Shown piece after piece: positions 12,185-21,059 of a stretch of 64,000 bases of DNA; position 1 is the first letter of the stretch; each line of letters begins with the position of its first letter. Source of the DNA: Daphnia pulex (Eukaryota > Arthropoda > Branchiopoda > Diplostraca > Daphniidae); assembly GCF_021134715.1 (NCBI RefSeq), contig NC_060025.1, positions 2,418,001 through 2,482,000 on the forward strand. The letters are read 5' to 3'. Position numbers and translations under genes: made by a program. The notes under the pieces are model-generated. The model saw only the letters and a list, made by a program, of their open reading frames with translations, was not told where the DNA came from and did no database searches.

Positions 12185-15100
12185 TTAATTCCTCACCAGC
12201 CAGTCTGCTTTGATCATGTCTGATGCTTTCTCTCCGATCATAATCTAGACGATAATTAAAAGAGAATGTAGAAAAATGATTTGATTAACTTGAAAGATAA
12301 CTTACCGTGGGGGCGTTGGTATTGCCGGATACGACATTAGGCATGATGGAACAGTCTACAACTCGCAATCCTTTTATTCCGTAGACTCTCAACTGAGAAT
12401 CGACGACGGCGGTTGGATCATCTTCCTTGCCCATTTTGCAGGTGCCAGCTGGATGGTAAATGGTGGAGGAATAGTGGCGGATGAAACAGCCCCAATAATC
12501 GTCCGTCCATGGAGTGAAGTCTTCACATCCGGGGAAGATTTTGTCGTAGAATTTTGCTCCCACCTTCGTGAAGGCTTCCGTTTTGCTAAGAGCCAATCCG
12601 ATTTTGGTTCCTTCTATGATAGTTTTGAGGTCCAAATCATCTTCGTCAGTGAAATATTGTGGGTCGATCACAGGAGGAGCATAAGGATCGCTGGAGGCCA
12701 GTCGTATTGTTCCTCTTGATTTCGGGCGAAGTAACATGGGAATCACTTGCCACATGTCCTTGTCCAACACCGGCTTGTAATAACTTTCCCAAATATCTGG
12801 ACGGACGCCGTTATTTAAGTGGATGGTAGTTCCGCTGTCAGATGCTGGTGTTCCAGAAACAAAATGGAATTCAATGTCGGGGAAATCAATTGTCTTGTCT
12901 GCGTATTTTGTTTTGACCCAAGCCAGGCCCTCACAGCCACCCAATGACGCCATGGGTCCGGCTGAGTTGATTGCATAGTTCAGTAATACCGGTAACGTAT
13001 AATAACGTGACTCCACCGTACCAAACGGCTAAACATTTAATTGGAAATTAGTTTTTTTTTTACTCTGCGATCTTATTAACGTAAAATATAAGTATTACCT
13101 TATCTATAGTAAACACCATGCCACCCAGAGCAATGTGGTCCTGAAGGTTATCTCCTACTGGTAGACTTTTGATCACTGGAATGTTAAGAGATTTGAGGTG
13201 ATCTTCTGGACCAATTCCGCTCAACATTAACAATTGAGGGCTGTTGACCGATCCGGCGGAAAGGATGATCTCCTTTGTCGCTTGAATTTGGTAAACTTGT
13301 CCGTTTTTCTCAAAACGGACAGCTGTGGCCTGTTTAGTTATTGGATCGATGATGATCTTCAGTACTCGTGAGTGCATGGATATGAAAAGGTTAGAGCGGT
13401 GACGGACGGGCCGCAGGAAGGCCTTTGCTGTCGAACATCTGTGTCCTCTCCGATTCGTGGCTTGGGCCAACATAAAACCTGGAACCCGGAAAAATTTGTG
13501 GTCACATCTCATGCGAGTAATTAGTGAAATATTAATTTTGGAAACGTACCGGTTTGCTGGGCAGCATTGCCGTCGTTATTCTCGTAACCCAATTCTACTC
13601 CGGCTTCCACAAAAGCCGCTGCAAGTGGTGTTGTCCATACTGGTTCCTGAACGGTCAGATAGCCGCCCGTTCCGTGATATTTTGTATTGGCGGCGATGTA
13701 AGGATTCCGGTTGTCTTCCGACTTGATGAAATAAGGCAGAACATCGTCGTAGGACCATCCGGGGTTATCCACAGCCCAGGAGTCGTAGTCAAGTTTGTTT
13801 CCTCTAACGTACAACATGTAATTTAGGACGGATGAACCCCCTAAGATTTTTCCGCGAGGCCAATTGGACCTATGCGATTTAAAAAAAAAAGAAAAGGAGT
13901 TGTTAATTCAGATGGATTGTTGTTGTATGTAGATTCTTTACTTGTTATCATTAAATCCAAGGCACGATTTGGTCTGTGCCACTGTTTTGTACTGCCAATC
14001 GATGCTGGTGCGTTGAAGGAGTTGGACTGCACCTGGAATGTCCGTCATGAACCCCTCGTCTCCGCCGGCCTCTAATAACAGAACGTTCCAGTCCGATACC
14101 TCAGTAAGTCGGTTAGCTACAACGGCTCCAGCCGATCCGGCTCCAATGACAATGAAATCATATTCACTTAAGAAAGTCTGTAAAGCAATGTATCCACATG
14201 GTAAAATTGAATGAAAATCAAATTCTCATGCTAATAAAGGATTTCAAGCGCCATCTCTAAATACCGAAGGAGATGAATAAATTATTCTATGGTACCCAAT
14301 CGTGATTAAAACAGCCGATTCCAAACCGGTTTCCATCGTGTGGTGTTTTGTTACCTCAAGCAATAATCGCACCAACACGTCAAATCAACTTAAAAAAAAT
14401 AAATAAATAAAACTTTGTCTGAAAATGGATATTTACGTCAGAAATATCAGAAAACTTCTAAACTACCGTGAACTTTTCAAAGTGGCGTTTGACGTCAATT
14501 CCCAATGGATTTTTGTAACTTCCTATTCCGTGCGATTTATGTGATGACATTTGCGACAATTTCTATCCCATCTTTATTGTGTGTGTTGGATTGTGACAAG
14601 AGGCTAACATGGACCCCCGAGAAATGTAGACAATGAAAAGGGAAGCAAGTTTTCCGTCGTTCGTGAAGCTGCAAGGAAAAACACGTCGACCGAAGTTCAT
14701 ATGGGCGTGGTCAAACAACGGGGGAATCGGATCAGGCAAGGCAGCAGTATACCCGTTGACTCTATACGTTGAACTACTCGAACCATCTCGGCTAAACTAA
14801 TTCAACAAACGAAATCACACTTGAACTCAAAAAAACTTTCCGTCTTTAAAGAAAATCTTATTCAGAGAAAGATCAGAATAATCGATGGAGGTTTATAAAA
14901 GCAAGATTGACAACGTGACTAATGAATGTTGCTGCCTGAGGTGACGAAGTTATCCCGTATTGTTTTTGTATAAAATATCAAGTTTCCTGGTTGTTTAGCG
15001 AAAGATACTTTGTTAATTAATTCCTCAAACACAGAACTTTCCAAATAATGGGAAATTGTAATCTAATCCGGGAATGAGTAGCAAAATATTACGAAGTATC

Positions 15101-15302
15101 TATCCAGTTAGTAACTTTTAACAAGGTGATGTTTACGAGAAAAAAAAAAAAAGATGAAACTTTCTTAAATAATTACCGTCGTATCGGTGACATGCCCTTC
15201 AGGATCGTTGTGCTCGAAGGAACTAACAAATAAATAGTAGAGAAGAAAGCCCGGCAAAGAAGCCCACAAACTAAGATTACCAAAAATCTGTTCTAGAGAC
15301 AT
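12185..15302 (-). CDS. GMC oxidoreductase (glucose dehydrogenase-like), copy 2
   Basis: Closest relative of copy 1. Coding exons: 15302-15177, 14177-13942, 13869-13550, 13478-13099, 13028-12306, 12244-12185. They join in phase to 614 residues. The exon lengths 126/236/320/380/723 are identical to copy 1; only the last exon is shorter (20 codons, ending WLVRN). Motifs: hydrophobic N-terminal segment [18 protein letters not shown] fold [18 protein letters not shown] signatures [16 protein letters not shown] and [15 protein letters not shown], and active-site motif [10 protein letters not shown]. Intron 3 is still alignable with intron 3 of copy 1, so the duplication or a conversion event is recent. 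Substrate unknown. Confidence 0.9.
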
Positions 15303-16300
15303 GATATCACTCAATGCCGGCTAATAAATAACTGAAAACAATCGTCAGGTAAAACTTACTAGCCTGTTTTTCTTCTTCCTGGGATGACTGGACAGTAACA
15401 AACGCAATCCGGTTTTCATTCCCTTATTTCGACAGCAGTCTTCACACAAAAAACATTTGAATATCCCACCGCATTTTTTCCTATAGCAGACTAGCAGTGT
15501 TGGGCTTTCTTAACGTTGGGCCGTTGGCGTCTGCTCTATTATTTCGCCTTGGGAATCTCAAGAAAAAACATGGCGTCTCTCGAAAGGATTCTCGAAAGGA
15601 AATATTTCTAGGTTGCCGATTCCTAGAATGAAACATTGACTGAAGATGAATACAAGGGAAATTCTTGGAATAGAAACACGTTGAGGGAACTCTATAGCAG
15701 TATCGATTCTGGAAACGAATGAGCGGGAACAGTTTAAATTCGCTTTTTGCAAGGATTAAGCTTACGGACTCTTTGAATAAAAAAAATTCTTCTAAAGAGC
15801 GCTTTTTCGTGAGGAGGGGGTAGCCGATAGCTATACAGTTGAAGATGGTGGGCGGTGGGAGGGGGTCTAATAAATTGAACATCAAAAACGGGAAAATATT
15901 TTTAAAAATAGGTGGAAATTTCCAAGGAAACTATGCAAATTGATGAACATATTAAATGGGGGGGGGGCTGAAAAACATGGCGGTAAAATGGGAAGATACT
16001 TTTTGTGTAAAGAGGGGAGAAGACGGTAAAAACCAACAAAAATTCCGTACCATGGACACGTGGTGTGTGACAAAATCCAATCTGCTTAACTAATCAAATA
16101 TGGCACGATTGAGGATGAAAGACGGACACCCACAAACTGAAAATTCCCAAAAGGAAATGACACGACTCTCCGCCAAGCTGATCATTCAGAGAACACTTGG
16201 TGTAACGCCAGTAACGACCTCCACCCTTTTCACTTTGAACAAACAACTGGAGTCCAGCAGGAGACCAACTTCTCCATACAAGAATTTTGAGACGACTAAA
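15303..16300. other. Upstream region of GMC-2, no recognised gene
   Basis: Presumed promoter and 5' UTR of GMC-2. It contains a poly-G run near 15958-15967. A 134-codon minus-strand open frame (15481-15885) has no family resemblance and is not accepted as a gene. Confidence 0.4.
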
Positions 16301-16309
16301 CTTGAACAT

Positions 16310-16440
16310 AGATTGGTCGCACAGCGAAAAAGTGTTGGTCTATTCTACTTTGCAAATTGAGTCCCTTTCGGCTAATTTAAATGTACCCGCTAAGCGTAAA
16401 GACGAATATAATATATGGATGAATATTATAAATTAATATT
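16310..16440 (-). repeat. LRR-gene 3'-flank repeat, copy without its LRR gene
   Basis: About 130 bp that aligns with 30620-30760, the 3' flank of LRR gene 1 (shared words include 'gcgaaaaagtgttggt', 'aaatgtacccg', 'atatggat' and 'atcgacag'). Here no LRR gene is attached. This suggests that the LRR part of the cassette was deleted or never carried over. Confidence 0.6.
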
Positions 16441-16450
16441 GAATCGACAG

Positions 16451-16505
16451 AAATGGCCAATCAGCGTACAGCCTCTCTAAAACGCTGTACGCTGCTTGGC
16501 CATTT
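16451..16505. repeat. Near-perfect 22-bp inverted repeat (hairpin)
   Basis: The arms at 16451-16472 and 16484-16505 are reverse complements with one mismatch, around an 11-nt loop. The arms begin with AAATGGCCAA and end with TTGGCCATTT. The inverted repeat is absent from the matching place in the paralogous flank near 30755, so it looks like a small insertion. Confidence 0.65.
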
Positions 16506-16624
16506 TGGACACAAATGGGATTTTGAGAAGTGGCAACGTAGGATGTCCAACAACTCTATTATTTTCTATTTTTAAATAATACAGAATTAAGGAGAAAAAA
16601 CATCACTTAAACGAAACAAATTAA

Positions 16625-17185
16625 TTTTTTATTGAATGAGCTGCATTCCTTCTTAATGGATGATAGTGTCCTCATTTCCCCCCTCCTTAATCTGGAATTT
16701 TTTTTTTAAATATGACAACTATAACTCAGGATAAAATACATAAAATTATAAGGTTGAAAACAATTAACTTGGAGATGTGGCTTACTGTTGTTCACGATGC
16801 TGAAGTCGTCATTGGCTGGTTAGTGTCAGAAATATTGTTTCCCTCCCAAATTTATGTTGCAATGTTGCACCCCTTTCTCACCCCCAATTTCAACACCCCC
16901 TTTTCTTTGTTCTAGAAACGGCAGAAAACGTCCCGCTCTCCCATCGACAGGACGCTGTCTCTCGCTTTCTCTTTATTATTATTTCCCATTTAATTCTCTC
17001 AAACGTAATTCAATCTGTATTCCGTCTTTATAATACAAAGACTGAAACAGATCCGTTATTTCTCGACCGTTAGTTCCCAATGACATAGTCATCGCAGATA
17101 AGGCCACAAGATTCTCCTGTTGAGGTGGAGCCGGTGGTTGCTTTATCTTAATTCCTGCTTGATGGGATGTTATCCTCATTATCCC
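16625..17185 (-). pseudogene. Truncated S-family copy (S2) with 3'-UTR exon
   Basis: Only the C-terminal part of the small Ala/Pro-rich S family is left. An open frame (17179-16979) reads PPAPPQQENLVALSAM...MSLGTNG, matching the end of the intact gene at 35037, and then runs on past the usual stop. Its 5' part has been replaced by a copy of the family's 3'-UTR exon (starts ATTAAGGAGGGGGG near 17195). A second copy of that exon near 16630-16695 carries a minus-strand AATAAA. The layout suggests an unequal exchange inside an S tandem array. Confidence 0.5.
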
Positions 17186-17311
17186 CCCTCCTTAATCTGA
17201 GAAACATTAAAAACAAACTAACAGTTGAAATACAAAACAAAATTAAGTTAAAAACAATTCAGCTATACTAAATGTGGCTTACATCGGTTTGCCATGCTGC
17301 AGTCGTCAACG

Positions 17312-17565
17312 TTAGTTATTTTGCAATGAATTAACCATCCCTTCAATGGCCACAAGATCCCCCTGGTGTTGAGGTGGATTCGCTGGTTGAAATCCAGCAA
17401 TCGGTCGTACTGGAACTGTGGGATGCTGGAATGCTCCCCGGATGAGCTCCGCTGCTCTTCTCGTAGAATTAGCCATTTCGTCGAATTCGTTGGCAGCTTG
17501 CATCATCTTGCCCGCTCTCTCAGGTTGAGTAGAGGGATGTCCTCCGGGTCTTGTCTGGCAGCCAT
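17312..17565 (-). pseudogene. S-family small protein copy (S3), frameshifted
   Basis: Homologous over its length to the intact S gene. After a consensus acceptor the frame starts MAARQDPEDIPLLN, aligned with MASKQTQDREEMTLDN. The reading frame then shifts by one base, and the homology continues in another frame as PERAGKMMQAANEFDEMA, a Pro-rich stretch, and an end at SLQNN with the stop at 17312. A donor near 17284 leads to a 3'-UTR exon, as in the intact gene. A sequencing error in a CC run could mimic the shift. Confidence 0.5.
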
Positions 17566-17799
17566 GGCGTAAAGGATCTGAAAAATTAAAATAAAAAATA
17601 CATTTGATTTTAAAAATCTCGTTAAAAATAAATAAATACAATTAAAAAAACAAAATTTTTACTTAATAAATTTGTATATAAGAAGCCTTGATAATATCTC
17701 ATAAACTTAAAAGCTAAATTGTATTTAACGCTATTAAGCTTAAGCATGAGACACAGATAGGCCTAATCTGTATTCAATAGTTGACAGACGCTACTGAAC

Positions 17800-18025
17800 T
17801 GATATCTGTCATTGCGCGTTTTACATCTGACATCAAAGTCGACAAAAAGAAAAAAAAAGGGTATGGGAAAGACAGCATCACAAATCCTATGTTGCGTAAT
17901 ATCAGACCAAACAATTTTGTGTTTTACATGTTTCCAACTTCTTGGAAATGCAATGCTGTAACACCCCCTTCCCCGCACTCCAAAAAAATTAATACAAGCA
18001 TAAGGCCCGATACTAGTCATTATCA
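17800..18025 (-). repeat. S-upstream repeat R1, copy upstream of S3
   Basis: About 220 bp, shared with 18185-18515, 20690-20960 and 35555-35780. Common words are 'gacatcaa-gtcgacaaa', 'gttgcg(t/c)aat' and 'aatgcaatgctg'. In two copies it starts about 230-250 bp upstream of an S exon, so it probably holds the S promoter or first exon. Confidence 0.6.
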
Positions 18026-18029
18026 TTTC

Positions 18030-18185
18030 AAGGTCCAGGCCCCAGGGTATATCATACAATAGTTTGCACGAGGCTACAGCCAGCAGCTGGTTATTTGGGC
18101 ATCAATTAGCTTTAAAATAAATTCATTCAATCAAGAAGGTAATAAGAAAATTTCTTTGAAGAATGTGGTGTATGGTGTGCGTTTA
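18030..18185 (-). repeat. S-upstream repeat R2, copy 1
   Basis: Shared with 30345-30490 and 35780-35920 (for example 'gggcatcaatta' and 'ttgaagaatgtggt'). R2 directly abuts R1 here and at 35780, on the side away from the S gene. Confidence 0.6.
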
Positions 18186-18515
18186 GCACTGACATAAATG
18201 TCGACAAAGAAAACGAAAAAAGGGTATAAGAAGAGATCGCAAATACTAAAGCTTCGTTGCGCAATTTTAGACTGAAAGTGGAGGGGTTGACATCTCCAGA
18301 ATCTTCGTACACCCTGACCCGCCCTGGCATCTCCTCTCTCATGGAATCTTACAGAATCTCTAGAATATCTCTAGAATCTCGAATTTTCCGCTTAAATTCT
18401 TCGCTGAATGTAAAATTTATCAAGATAACATATTTGTGTATTCCAACTTCTTGCGAATGTCAATGCTGTTCCGTTCTCCACCCAAAAACTAAATGTAAAG
18501 TATGATGACCGATAC
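18185..18515 (-). repeat. S-upstream repeat R1, orphan copy
   Basis: An R1 copy that abuts R2 instead of an S gene. It contains a short direct-repeat insertion of AGAATCTCT-like units at about 18349-18385. The nearest S material upstream on the minus strand is the fragment near 18800-18890. Confidence 0.5.
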
Positions 18516-18639
18516 TCTTACTCCACGAAGGTTGATGGCGGAAGATAGTGTAATAAGACTTTAGAAGGTGTTAAAACTAGCTGTTTTCGTCCAGCACTCG
18601 GCTCTTTGGTCTGGTCAGATTATTTTTGAACTCTTCTTT

Positions 18640-19030
18640 TATTTTTGGATAATACATAGGAGAAAGGAATAGCATAGGAGAAACAGTATCAAGCATTGTA
18701 ACAACAAAAAATTGTTTTCTTCAAATGCATAACGGGATAACTATCATCCTTTATCTGGAAAAACAAAAAACGTTAGAATACGTTTTACATCCATACGTTT
18801 ACTTCTTCTCGCCCACGACTTCAATTACTAACGCATTTGCCAACTTCACTACCGCATTTTCCATTGGTACTGACAGTTTATTTTCCTTTTATATTTGAAT
18901 GATACATAGGGGGAAGGAATAGAAGAACAGGAGAAATAGTATGAAACATTGTAAAAAAATGCATTTTTTTCTTACAAGCAGCATTCCTCGATGATGGGAA
19001 AACAATCTTCCTTAATCTAGAAAAACACAA
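18640..19030 (-). repeat. Tandem duplicate of S 3'-exon segment, with S-like fragment
   Basis: The segment near 18640-18765 ('gataatacatagg...agaaac(a/t)agtat') recurs at about 18895-19025. Both copies end in a minus-strand exon-like start (ATTAAGGA / ATAAAGGA after an AG). Between them a short minus-strand frame reads MENAVVKLANALVIEVV and stops. It may be a decayed S C-terminus, but it is too short to be sure. Confidence 0.4.
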
Positions 19031-19097
19031 AAATAATAGAATTCGTTTTTAAAAAAGAAAAATCAATAAAGAAATAACATTAGCCTTATTCGAACTT

Positions 19098-19435
19098 GCG
19101 GTTCACGATCCAATTGGTTCTTACATGGCCTCAACCATCGCAGTTAAGGCCTCGAGAGGGACCACGGGATCCTGTTCTTGTGGAAGCAGAGGCAACGGCT
19201 GTCGAGCAATTGGTCTGGTCGGCACCAACGGTACTCGAACCCACGGGCCGAATGCTACGCGGAGGCCGCTGCTCTGTTCAAAGAAGTTGCTGCTGCTTCG
19301 ATTTCGGATGCCGCATTCTTCATAGCGACCACCATTTCACGGTTCGCTAGATGGTCATCATTTGGGTTGTGTATTCCTGGGGATCTGGGATTGGCCAATG
19401 GAGTAGCAAGTGATAGTAAGGGATAGATCTTTAAA
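19098..19435 (-). pseudogene. S-family small protein copy (S4), frameshifted
   Basis: On the minus strand one frame reads MVVAMKNAASEIEAAATSLN and then stops. Two bases on, another frame continues the family pattern (VRVPLVPTRPIA, a Pro/Gln-rich stretch, LTAMVEAM, stop at 19121). The intact S gene aligns across the break (AADKIDEAASSLIKAA, then VPIPPIAELEP). The start codon position of the intact gene is also lost, and the donor consensus after the stop is degraded (CAAG followed by TT). This is most simply a pseudogene. Confidence 0.5.
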
Positions 19436-19821
19436 AAAATACTAAAATTTGTTTAATAAGACAGAATCGAGAATCAATAACATTAAAACATGCTCGTTCG
19501 CTAAACTGCTCGTTCACAGAATTTTTTTCCCCTTTTTCCTTTTTATACCCTCCGCGAACTCTAGCAAACCAGCTGTTGCTGGAAAACCGCAACATTTCCA
19601 TTTTTTAAATACGGTATTTAACACATCATTACATGAAAAAGTGAAATGTGTTGCTACAATTATTACTAACAATAAAAAAAACAATTATTGTAAAAATTTA
19701 ATTTCCTACTTAACGGAATTGATAATATTTCCTATCTCTCCCAATTTTAGTCTCACTGCTCTTTCAACTAGCGCCATACGTCCTGTAATAGGGCCCATTC
19801 GGGAAGGGCCCAGTGGAGGTA

Positions 19822-20605
19822 GGGGAGAACGGGCCCACTTGGGACACCTCCGATTTTCCCCCCATATCTCCCATCCCCTTACTCAAAAGAGAAATTTTTT
19901 TGCAAAAACACGCGGAAATAATTTCCACACACCCATGATTTTTTTCAAATATGTATCTTATTGAGATTTTAATTTTTTCGTGTTTTTTTACCAGACCGGA
20001 GTAATATTGGACAGACGCCTAGACAGGGTATTAAAAGAGGGATAGGATAAATAAAAACTATGAAAAAATAAGGAAATGTAGAACTTAATGTAGTTAAACC
20101 CACCAAAAAAATTTGGAAATGATATATTTAAAACTGAAAAAGATTTCTTATAGAAAAAGAATTGCAACTTTTAGATGGGAAAAAATGTAGATGGCGCTGA
20201 AGTCTCTCGTTAAGATAGGACAATTTCCCTGTCCCAAATGGCCCCAGAGACCGTCCTCCACTAATATGAATATCGTCTAAACTATCATACTGCAAATAAA
20301 AATGTGGGTGAATAATGTAGGCAAATGACTAGTCTATGTTTTTATGTGAGCAGATTTTATTTCACCCGTCACACTTAGGCACAATGGCACCGTAAGTGGG
20401 GGAAAAATTTTAGATTTTTTTCCGGGTGTTTTTATTTCTTGAATATCTCAGGAAATAACCATGAGATTTTCATGAAATTTATTATAGTTAATGATTACAC
20501 TACAAAGAATAAACTATAAAAAAATTGGATTTTTTAAATCATGTTTACTATTTTTACCGACCCTGTCCAACATGGCCCGGTGTCCCAAGTGGGTCCCGTC
20601 TCCCC
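19822..20605. mobile_element. 784-bp nonautonomous TIR element (MITE-like)
   Basis: The ends are inverted repeats of about 27 bp: left 19822-19848 starts GGGGAGAACGGG and reads on to ACTTGGGACACC; right 20579-20605 is its reverse complement with a few differences. TA flanks both ends (19820-19821 and 20606-20607), consistent with a TA target duplication. The interior is AT-rich and noncoding. It sits between pseudogene S4 and its R1 upstream repeat, which fits an insertion. The TA duplication suggests a Tc1/mariner-type or similar transposase; I do not assign a family. Confidence 0.65.
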
Positions 20606-20689
20606 TATACCTCTTAACCTATTATACCATTATGAACACTATAAGCGCTAGAGCCGTTGATAGAATCATATTTGTTGTCAACTTGTCAT

Positions 20690-20960
20690 ACTTTTTCTGA
20701 CATTGATGTCAACAAAAAAAAGTGAAATAAAGGGCATGTCAAAAGATCACAAGTGCAAAAGCTGTGTTGCGCAATTCTGAACTGAAATTAAAATTTGTTT
20801 CGATAACATTTTTGTACTTTCGAACTTCTTGCAAATGCAATGCTGCCGTTTCCCCGCCCGGAGACCAAATGTATCTCTCCATACCCCTGCCTAAAGCAAA
20901 AGGCTCGATTAGTCCATGTTTGAAATGAAAATCAATGGAAAATCTTAATTAGTGTATTTT
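20690..20960 (-). repeat. S-upstream repeat R1, copy upstream of S4
   Basis: Matches the R1 copies at 17800 and 35555 ('gacattgatgtcaacaaa', 'gtgttgcgcaat', 'aaatgcaatgctgcc'). Without the 784-bp element its distance to S4 would be about 470 bp. Confidence 0.55.
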
Positions 20961-21059
20961 AAAAGTGATTCGTGAATGACGTTCTATTACTGATGACTGG
21001 GGAGGGAACATGAAATTTTACATAAGATTCAAGGTTTTTGGCGTTTTATGCAATGTATG

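Noticed and set aside
15481-15885. 134-codon minus-strand open frame near the GMC-2 promoter
   Set aside because: Composition (Phe, Pro, Arg rich) looks like chance; no homologue recognised and no equivalent near the other GMC genes.
18349-18385. Repeated AGAAT/TCT units resembling a heat-shock element
   Set aside because: The spacing of GAA and TTC blocks is not the regular 5-bp phase; treated as a short direct repeat inside R1.
19449-19964. 171-codon plus-strand open frame
   Set aside because: It runs into the left end of the TIR element and is low complexity; opposite in strand to all genes in the area.
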